DNA of 9,398 nucleotides from Woeseia sp. (GTDB lineage: Bacteria; Pseudomonadota; Gammaproteobacteria; Steroidobacterales; Woeseiaceae), in contig QIHS01000208.1 in NCBI GenBank assembly GCA_003229095.1, forward strand, positions 1 through 9,398, read 5' to 3'. Position 1 is the stretch's first letter; every line of letters starts with the position of its first letter. The notes beneath the pieces are model-generated. The model was not told where the DNA came from and ran no database searches. It saw only the letters and a list, made by a program, of their open reading frames with translations. This document shows, one piece after another, positions 1-6,342 of this stretch. The position numbers and the translations under genes are program-made.

Positions 1-1037
1 GCCGATGCCGCAACCAGCAATTGACTGTCCGCAGTTGACATGATTGCCGACAAAACAGCGGCCAGCATTACCCCCGCGATGACAGGTGGCAGCAACTCTG
101 TCGCAACATGAAACAACACTTGCTCGGAGTCGCCCAGATCAGAAAACAAAACTCGGGCACTTAACCCCAGTAACAACATTCCTGCATAGACAATCGTTGC
201 CCAGCCCAGCGCGATTATCCTGCCATGACGCAGCGCTCGATCATCTTTCAGTGCCATGAAACGATTGACGACATGGGGTTGTCCAGGATAACCGGCGCCG
301 ATTCCAAAGAGACCCAGCACGAAAAACACGCTGGCGATCGCGCCTGTACCGATCGGCGAGCCAACGTCACCAATCGCAGAAAGTCCGTTGAACAGAGTCT
401 CAATACCGCCGACCGATGTTAGTGCTGCAATCGGCAATACCAGGGCAGCAATCACCATCAGAACGCCTTGCACGGAGTCCGTCACACTGACCGCCCAGAA
501 CCCACCGAGCAAAGTATAGAGAAGCACTATTCCTGCACCGATCATAATGCTGTAGTGCTTCGATATTCCAAAGACCGATTCAAACGCTTTTCCCGCCGCC
601 TCAAATTGTGACGCGATATAAAACGTAAAGCAGAACACAACGATGACCGCCGCGATTCGCAGGATAAGCTGGCGACCGCTATTGATTGAAGCCGGTGCAA
701 GCACTTCGCTCAACGTGACGGCGCCCTCCGCACTCGCCAGCCGCCTTAACCGCGGCGCGACCCAGAACCAGTTGAGAAAAAACCCGCCTACCGTTGCCGG
801 AAAAAGCCACAACGCGGGAAGACCCCACGCATATGCCGCACCGCTGACACCCAGGAGCGTCCAGGCGGATGACGAACTCGCCGACGCGCTGATCGCGGCA
901 ACCCAGGGACCGAGCCCTCGCCCGGCGAGAAAATAATCTTCGACACTTTTGTTGCGCCCTCGCGCCCACAAACCAACAGCGATCAAAATCAGGTTGTAGA
1001 AAACCAGCGCGGCAAGTACTGAAGTGGTCCGATCCAT
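1..1037 (-). CDS. Sodium:solute symporter (SSS family, PutP-like), C-terminus beyond the window
   Basis: Reading leftward from the ATG at 1037-1035 gives 345 complete codons with no stop before the edge; the known SSS length implies that over a hundred residues are missing. It is an inner-membrane cation-coupled importer of a small organic solute. Hydrophobic segments alternate with short loops. After TM1 comes the SSS-type stretch DYFLAGRGLGPW (34-45), then an Ala/Ser-rich TM2 start (50-58). PGQPHVVNRFMA (251-262) matches the PutP signature, and SAIMSTADSQLL (330-341) corresponds to the PutP TM8 region whose Ser-Thr pair helps bind Na+ (here S334/T335). PutP Asp55 is replaced by Ser (S55), so proline is not assured as substrate. 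The start is supported by a weak AGAAG ribosome site. The gene lies 66 bases behind the exported hydrolase on the same strand with no evident terminator between, so co-transcription is likely. Confidence 0.88.
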   Translation of the reverse strand, partial: MDRTTSVLAALVFYNLILIAVGLWARGRNKSVEDYFLAGRGLGPWVAAISASASSSSAWTLLGVSGAAYAWGLPALWLFPATVGGFFLNWFWVAPRLRRLASAEGAVTLSEVLAPASINSGRQLILRIAAVIVVFCFTFYIASQFEAAGKAFESVFGISKHYSIMIGAGIVLLYTLLGGFWAVSVTDSVQGVLMVIAALVLPIAALTSVGGIETLFNGLSAIGDVGSPIGTGAIASVFFVLGLFGIGAGYPGQPHVVNRFMALKDDRALRHGRIIALGWATIVYAGMLLLGLSARVLFSDLGDSEQVLFHVATELLPPVIAGVMLAAVLSAIMSTADSQLLVAAS

Positions 1038-1103
1038 GAAATCAGCTTCTATTGCACATCAGAACAGGAGCCGTTCGTAACCGGACATATCCCGGCGAAG
1101 GCC

Positions 1104-2543
1104 TCATTCATCGTGGCCGTGTTCGGTCGTCAGCGGGCTAAGATATTTGGGATCCGTAATGCCCTTCTTGCGCATCGCAATTCCCGTCAGGCATTCTTGC
1201 AAAATACGATTTGCATTTTGCGCCGACGTATAACCCGGATCCACCAGGGGATTTAGCTCGACCAACTCAAAGCCGACAATGTTCTTTTCAGCACAAAGGC
1301 CACGAACGAGCGGAAAAACTTCTCGCGTGGTCAGGCCAGCGGGTTCCGGTGTGCCTGTACCCGGCATGTAGGCCGGGTCGAGCACATCGACGTCAAAGGA
1401 TATGAATATGTATTCGGGCCCGTCTTCGACTGCCTCTTTCAGGACCCGGTCCATCGTCGCATCCCAGCCATTTTTCTCTATCTCGGCCATGGTGTGATAG
1501 CGCAAGCCCTGTTCCTGCATCCATTTGAATCCGGAGGGACCCGGCCAGGAACCGCGCAGACCCAGCTGAATGAAATTCTTGCCCGGCACCAGTCCTTCGT
1601 CAAACAGGCGCCGAACAGGCTGTCCATGGGATAACAGGTGACTGCCGCCAACGCCCGCATCGTAGTGCGCATCGAAATGAATGACTCCGACGTTACCTTT
1701 GCCGTAAACGTCTACGATGCCGGCGACGTCCGGATACATAAGAGAGTGATCGCCGCCCACGATGATCGGGATAGTTCCGGCCGCAGCCACCTCGCGAACC
1801 ATCGACCTAATATGCTCGAGACTTCTTTCGAGGCTCAGGTAATCTACCGCGACATCGCCGTAGTCGACGATCGTTAGCTCGTTGAATGGAGAAATCATGG
1901 TGTGCATGTGCGGCAAATTGACCATGCCGAAACTGCCATAGATCTGGCTTGTTCGGATGGCCCGTGGACCATAGGCCGCCCCTCTGTACCCGGTGCCGGT
2001 ATCGAGCCCGATACCCATGATCGCGACGTCAACTTCGCCGGCAACAAGATCTTCCGGTGTCAATGCCACCGGCAAATTGAAGAACGTTGGAATGCCTTGT
2101 TTTGGCCCGGCTCTCAGATAGCGATTAATGTTGATCGGTCCGGCATTGCGCGGCGTATCGAATTCCGCCGGTCGCTTGGTCTTCCAGCCATTGAATCCGC
2201 GATGCTCCGTATTGAGTGGAATCGACTCCATATCCGTCTCCGGATTGAAAAGCATCAATTCAGTAACCCGAATCATCGCATCGATGTAGGCCTCAATGTC
2301 ATCGGGTGATTTGTTTTTGAAGCGATCGAAGAGCAGTTCGTGTGTACCAGCGAAACCGAAAACCTCCGCCCCACGTATGAAATCGACTTTTTCCTGCGCC
2401 AGGCCTGCAACTTTTTCAGCAATATTGTCCGGAAGATCGACAAGCGGAAATTCCTCGTCCTGGGCGTATGCAGATGTGGCAAACGTTAGCGCCGCGATGA
2501 TCAGGAACTTGCAAAACGACGAAACAGATTTCGATTGACTCAT
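1104..2543 (-). CDS. Exported arginase/agmatinase-family (ureohydrolase) enzyme with long N-terminal extension
   Basis: A 479-residue protein of the binuclear-metal ureohydrolase family (agmatinase, guanidinobutyrase and relatives), which hydrolyses a guanidino compound to an amine plus urea. The metal ligands are intact: H266 in GGDHS, D291/H293/D295 in DAHYD, and D384/D386 in SFDVDVLDP, followed by PGTGTPEPAGL. VDYGD (226-230) and the ELNP motif with E429 are also typical. I chose the ATG at 2543 rather than the in-frame ATG at 2594 because GAGGT sits 7 bases upstream and because it begins a signal peptide: a polar start with one Lys pair, a hydrophobic core at 12-24, and probable cleavage after AYA at residue 27. 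The catalytic core begins near residue 171, so about 140 mature residues of unknown role precede it; ordinary agmatinases are about 300-320 residues. Substrate is not determined. The enzyme probably acts in the periplasm and shares a transcript with the symporter. Confidence 0.9.
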   Translation of the reverse strand: MSQSKSVSSFCKFLIIAALTFATSAYAQDEEFPLVDLPDNIAEKVAGLAQEKVDFIRGAEVFGFAGTHELLFDRFKNKSPDDIEAYIDAMIRVTELMLFNPETDMESIPLNTEHRGFNGWKTKRPAEFDTPRNAGPININRYLRAGPKQGIPTFFNLPVALTPEDLVAGEVDVAIMGIGLDTGTGYRGAAYGPRAIRTSQIYGSFGMVNLPHMHTMISPFNELTIVDYGDVAVDYLSLERSLEHIRSMVREVAAAGTIPIIVGGDHSLMYPDVAGIVDVYGKGNVGVIHFDAHYDAGVGGSHLLSHGQPVRRLFDEGLVPGKNFIQLGLRGSWPGPSGFKWMQEQGLRYHTMAEIEKNGWDATMDRVLKEAVEDGPEYIFISFDVDVLDPAYMPGTGTPEPAGLTTREVFPLVRGLCAEKNIVGFELVELNPLVDPGYTSAQNANRILQECLTGIAMRKKGITDPKYLSPLTTEHGHDE

Positions 2544-2647
2544 TGATTCAACCTCATACGTGGATTCTCCGATCCAATATCGGTCGGTCGCCAATAATAA
2601 CCGGGATTCGCGTGTGATAGCGTGAAAAATCCGCTACCTTTCTGTGC
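2544..2647. promoter_or_regulatory. Divergent promoter region between hydrolase and 5-oxoprolinase
   Basis: These 104 bases separate the two divergent start codons, so both promoters should lie here. For the hydrolase, TATTAT on the minus strand (2599-2594) is a possible -10 box, but its -35 side is poor, and a good GAGGT ribosome site precedes the ATG. For the oxoprolinase no ribosome site is seen. A TACCTT at 2635-2640 ends 7 bases before its ATG, which would fit a leaderless transcript, but this is weak evidence. In-frame TAG at 2618 limits any upstream extension of the oxoprolinase. Confidence 0.4.
2569..2583. promoter_or_regulatory. Candidate operator: CCGAT-N5-ATCGG inverted repeat
   Basis: A perfect 5-base inverted repeat with a 5-base spacer (CCGATCCAATATCGG) lies in the divergent intergenic region, 26 to 40 bases upstream of the hydrolase ATG. 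If the TATTAT at 2594-2599 is its -10 box, the repeat sits just downstream of the transcription start, a position suited to a repressor. Arms this short can arise by chance. Confidence 0.25.
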
Positions 2648-5600
2648 ATGCACGACGCGAAGAAATGGCAATTCTGGATAGACCGGGGAGGTACGTTTAC
2701 CGACGTCGTCGCCCTTCGCCCCGACGGTGAGCTCGAGACAATGAAGCTGCTATCCGAAAACCCCGAACACTATGTGGATGCGGCCGCTGAAGCTATTCGC
2801 CGACTCATATCTGAATCGGGCTCTGACCCGGTTGCCGTGGCGGCGGTAAAGATGGGCACGACGGTAGCGACCAATGCGCTGCTCGAGCGGCAGGGCGAAT
2901 CGACAGTATTGGTCGTCACCGCAGGGTTTGCCGATGCGCTGGCAATCGGGTACCAGAACCGCCCCGACATTTTTGCGCTGAATATCGTCCGGCCCGAGCC
3001 GCTCTACGACCAGGTCGTCGAGGCCACGGAACGGATAGACAGTAGCGGCACGATGATTACCGAACTGAATGAGCCCAGGTTGCGTGCTGACCTTCAACGG
3101 TGTCTTGATGAGGGCCTGGCGTCGGTCGCGATCTGTTTCGTACACGGCTATCGATTCCCGGACCATGAGATTCGCGCTGCGCGAATCGCAACTGAGCTGG
3201 GTTTTGCACAAGTATCGGTCTCGCATGCAGTCGAGCCGTTGATTAAATTTGTAAGTCGTGGCGAAACGACCTTGGCTGATGCTTATCTCACGCCGGTGCT
3301 GGATCGCTACATTTCGGGTTTTCGCGAGCAGCTTGCCAACATTGCATCGCCTGAACGACTGCTGTTCATGCAGTCCAACGGCGGCTTGACGCTTGCCGAA
3401 AATTTTCGCGGCAAGAACAGTGTCCTTTCCGGCCCGGCTGCCGGCGTTGTCGGCATGGTTGAAACGGCATCGAAAGCTGGTTTCGACCGGCTGATCGGTT
3501 TCGACATGGGCGGTACCTCAACAGATGTGTCTGCCTGGAGTGGTGAGTACGAGCGCAGCTACGATTCCGAAGTCGCTGGTGTCAAACTTCGTGCGCCCAT
3601 GATGAAGATTCACACCATTGCCGCCGGTGGTGGATCAGTGCTGCACTATCAGGACGATCGTTTTCAGGTTGGCCCGGACTCCGCTGCGGCAAATCCGGGA
3701 CCTGCCTGTTATCGGCGCGGCGGACCTTTGACGATAACAGATGCGAATGTACTACTTGGGCGCATTCCGGCCGACCACTTTCCCCGTATGTTCGGCCCGA
3801 ATGCCGACCAGATCATTGATGTGGACATTGTCCGGCAGCATTTCAATGATCTACCGAAGCAAATTGGCGACATTGCACCGGAACAGATTGCAGATGGCTT
3901 CTTAACTATCGCAACAGAGAGCATGGCCAACGCCATTCGAAAAATTACAATCGAACGTGGTGAGGATGTTCGCGATTTTGTGTTGTGTTGCTTTGGCGGT
4001 GCCGGTGGTCAGCACGCCTGCAGAGTTGCCGATTCGCTCGGCATGACGCAAGTCTGGATACACCCGATGGCGGGCGTCTTGTCCGCCTACGGCATGGGAC
4101 TCTCAAACATTAGGGTCGAGCAACAGAAGACAGTCGAAGTCAGTTTCAATAAGACGGAAATCGAGCGATTGAAGCCCGCAATTGACGATCTTCACAATCA
4201 ATGCGTCGCATCTCTGGCCGCGCAACAGGTACCGACACAAAACCGTCAACTCATAACCTACCTTGGGCTTCGTATCGGCGGATCTGACACGATCGTCGAT
4301 GTTGTCTATGCCGGCACTGAAGAGATGATCGCGTCGTTCTCAACAATCTACCGCAGTCGCTTCGGTACTGAAGCAGATGTGACACAACTATTGATCGCGA
4401 CACTGCGTGTTGCAGGTACTGGCGTTGAACACATATTTGATGACCCTGCAATTCAGACACTGCCGCGACCGACACCAATCGATACGACGAAAATGTGGGC
4501 AGCCAACCAATGGGCAGATGTCCCGGTATTTTTGCGCTCAACACTGGGTGCGGGCAGCGAAATCAACGGTCCTGCAATCATTGTCGAGGCAAATTCAACT
4601 ACCGTAATCGACCCCGGCTGGTTCGGCAGCGTCAATCACAAAGGCCATTTGCAACTTCAGAAATCTAGCCAGAAACGGCGTCAGAGCCCAATTAAAAGTC
4701 AAAGTCGAAACGACTCACGACAGGGCAATTCATCGCCTGATCCTGTCAGGCTGGAATTGTTCAATCGCTTGTTTATGCACATCGCGGAGCAAATGGGCAC
4801 CGTCCTGCAAAAGACTGCGCTGTCGGTCAATATTCGGGAAAGACTTGATTTTTCCTGCGCACTGTTTGATGCAGAGGGCCGACTGGTTTCGAACGCACCG
4901 CATATGCCAGTGCACCTGGGATCAATGGGTGAAAGTGTTCGCAGTGTCATTTCGGCAACGGCCACAAAGATCAAAGCGGGCGATGCCATCATGCTGAACT
5001 CACCTTACAACGGCGGCACGCACTTGCCGGACATTACAGTCGTCACACCCTGGTTTACAGATTCTGCTGCGCCTGAATTTTTTCTCGCTTCGCGCGCACA
5101 TCATGCAGACATTGGCGGAATCACGCCCGGCTCTATGCCCTCGGAAAGTCGCCACATCGACGACGAAGGTGTATTGATCGACAATTTCTGGCTGGTTCGG
5201 GACGGAGAGATGCAAACGGACGCAGTACTACAGCTGTTCAATGACGCCAAGCACCCGCCGCGCAACATTCCGCAAAACCTGGCAGACCTCAACGCCCAGC
5301 TTGCCGCGAACCAACAGGGCATCCGACAACTGGAAATGGCCGTTGAACGTCACGGACTGGACACGGTACGCAGTTACCTGCGATTCGTCAGGCAGAATGC
5401 AGCGACCAGCGTGCGTCGCTTGCTCGACTCTCTAAACGACGGCGAGTTTATCTACGAGCTTGATTCAGGAGAAGTCGTTCAGGTTCGAATTCATGTTGAT
5501 CACGACAGTCGAGAAGCACACATCGATTTCACCGGCACGTCTCCGCAATCAGACAGCAACTTCAATGCGCCCGAAGCCGTCACGCGAGCTGCCGTGCTGT

Positions 5601-6268
5601 ACGTTTTCCGCAGCTTGATTCGGGAGGACATTCCGATGAATGAGGGCTGTCTCGAGCCACTAAAAATCAACATTCCCGATGACAGCATGCTAAGCCCGTC
5701 TTATCCCGCAGCAGTCGTGGCCGGCAACGTCGAGACATCGCAGTGCGTAACTGATTGCCTTTACGGCGCTCTTGGCGCGCTCGCCGCATCGCAGGGAACG
5801 ATGAACAATTTCACCTTCGGTAACAGCGAGGTGCAGTACTACGAAACGATCTGTGGAGGCGCTGGTGCGGGACCGGGGTTTGATGGCGCAGATGCGGTGC
5901 ATACGCACATGACAAATTCTCGACTGACGGATCCCGAAGTTCTCGAACGAAACTTCCCGGTCATCGTAGATTCGTTCTCCATTCGAAAAAATTCGGGCGG
6001 CAACGGAAAATGGCGTGGCGGTGATGGCACGATCAGGAAGCTTCGCTTCACGGAAGCCGTTGAGGCGGCCATTCTTTCGAATCGCCGACGAGTGCCGCCG
6101 TATGGAATTGAAGGCGGTGGAGACGCAAAAACCGGCATCAACCGAATTGTTCGTGGAAATAAAAATGTCGAGAAACTAACAGGCACGGCCACAGTACAGC
6201 TCGACAAAGGCGATACTTTTATCATCGAAACACCGGGTGGTGGCGGATTTGGTGAGAACGGTCAATGA
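2648..6268 (+). CDS. 5-oxoprolinase (fused hydantoinase A + hydantoinase B type), ATP-dependent
   Basis: A 1206-residue cytoplasmic enzyme predicted to hydrolyse 5-oxo-L-proline (pyroglutamate) to L-glutamate with ATP cleavage. The order is that of eukaryotic-type OPLAH. The HyuA-like half (about 1-665) carries DRGGTFTDV (12-20), KLLSENP (33-39), GTTVATNALLER (70-81) and the second phosphate-binding motif FDMGGTSTDVS (285-295). The HyuB-like half (about 698-1206) carries RLFMHIAEQMG (707-717), ERLDFSCALF (731-740), PVHLGSMGES (754-763), GGTHLPDITVVTP (789-801), HHADIGGITPGSMP (818-831), RRRVPPYGIEGG (1146-1157) and a TPGGGGFG end. Family length is about 1,200-1,300 residues, so the gene is complete. 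A polar, basic Ser/Gln/Arg-rich linker (about 670-697) joins the halves. The ATG at 2648 starts 11 residues before the first motif. I see no ribosome site in front of it. N-methylhydantoinase is a less likely alternative, because both OPLAH-like termini and a single fused chain are present. Confidence 0.93.
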   Translation: MHDAKKWQFWIDRGGTFTDVVALRPDGELETMKLLSENPEHYVDAAAEAIRRLISESGSDPVAVAAVKMGTTVATNALLERQGESTVLVVTAGFADALAIGYQNRPDIFALNIVRPEPLYDQVVEATERIDSSGTMITELNEPRLRADLQRCLDEGLASVAICFVHGYRFPDHEIRAARIATELGFAQVSVSHAVEPLIKFVSRGETTLADAYLTPVLDRYISGFREQLANIASPERLLFMQSNGGLTLAENFRGKNSVLSGPAAGVVGMVETASKAGFDRLIGFDMGGTSTDVSAWSGEYERSYDSEVAGVKLRAPMMKIHTIAAGGGSVLHYQDDRFQVGPDSAAANPGPACYRRGGPLTITDANVLLGRIPADHFPRMFGPNADQIIDVDIVRQHFNDLPKQIGDIAPEQIADGFLTIATESMANAIRKITIERGEDVRDFVLCCFGGAGGQHACRVADSLGMTQVWIHPMAGVLSAYGMGLSNIRVEQQKTVEVSFNKTEIERLKPAIDDLHNQCVASLAAQQVPTQNRQLITYLGLRIGGSDTIVDVVYAGTEEMIASFSTIYRSRFGTEADVTQLLIATLRVAGTGVEHIFDDPAIQTLPRPTPIDTTKMWAANQWADVPVFLRSTLGAGSEINGPAIIVEANSTTVIDPGWFGSVNHKGHLQLQKSSQKRRQSPIKSQSRNDSRQGNSSPDPVRLELFNRLFMHIAEQMGTVLQKTALSVNIRERLDFSCALFDAEGRLVSNAPHMPVHLGSMGESVRSVISATATKIKAGDAIMLNSPYNGGTHLPDITVVTPWFTDSAAPEFFLASRAHHADIGGITPGSMPSESRHIDDEGVLIDNFWLVRDGEMQTDAVLQLFNDAKHPPRNIPQNLADLNAQLAANQQGIRQLEMAVERHGLDTVRSYLRFVRQNAATSVRRLLDSLNDGEFIYELDSGEVVQVRIHVDHDSREAHIDFTGTSPQSDSNFNAPEAVTRAAVLYVFRSLIREDIPMNEGCLEPLKINIPDDSMLSPSYPAAVVAGNVETSQCVTDCLYGALGALAASQGTMNNFTFGNSEVQYYETICGGAGAGPGFDGADAVHTHMTNSRLTDPEVLERNFPVIVDSFSIRKNSGGNGKWRGGDGTIRKLRFTEAVEAAILSNRRRVPPYGIEGGGDAKTGINRIVRGNKNVEKLTGTATVQLDKGDTFIIETPGGGGFGENGQ

Positions 6269-6316
6269 TTGGTCCGCAACGCGGTGCATCTTCGTTAAAC
6301 CTGTCGCTCAACACTC

Positions 6317-6340
6317 TTGCACCGAACTGGTGCGACTTTT
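6317..6340 (+). terminator. Probable intrinsic terminator of the 5-oxoprolinase gene
   Basis: GCACC-GAACT-GGTGC (6319-6333) forms a 5-base stem, extended to 7 by a G-T pair and a T-A pair at the base, and is followed by CTTTT. It lies about 50 bases behind the oxoprolinase stop and just before the end of the convergent sheath-like gene. There is no T-run on the minus side, so it should serve mainly the plus strand. Confidence 0.5.
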
Positions 6341-6342
6341 AG

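Noticed and set aside
643..969. Small open frames on both strands across the symporter N-terminal region
   Set aside because: They are shadows of the symporter frame, which encodes continuous membrane segments and family signatures here.
1081..1095. CCGG-N7-CCGG repeat between hydrolase and symporter as a terminator
   Set aside because: Only 4-base arms and no T-run on the minus strand, so it is unlikely to stop transcription between the two genes.
1902..2309. 135-codon plus-strand frame within the hydrolase gene
   Set aside because: Antisense shadow without recognisable motifs or a ribosome site worth noting.
2544..2594. Upstream ATG at 2594 as the hydrolase start, adding 17 residues
   Set aside because: It would place a polar, charged stretch before the signal peptide. 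The ATG at 2543 has GAGGT at proper spacing and directly begins the signal peptide.
2750..3226. 158-codon minus-strand frame within the 5-oxoprolinase gene
   Set aside because: Antisense shadow; the plus strand carries conserved oxoprolinase motifs throughout this stretch.
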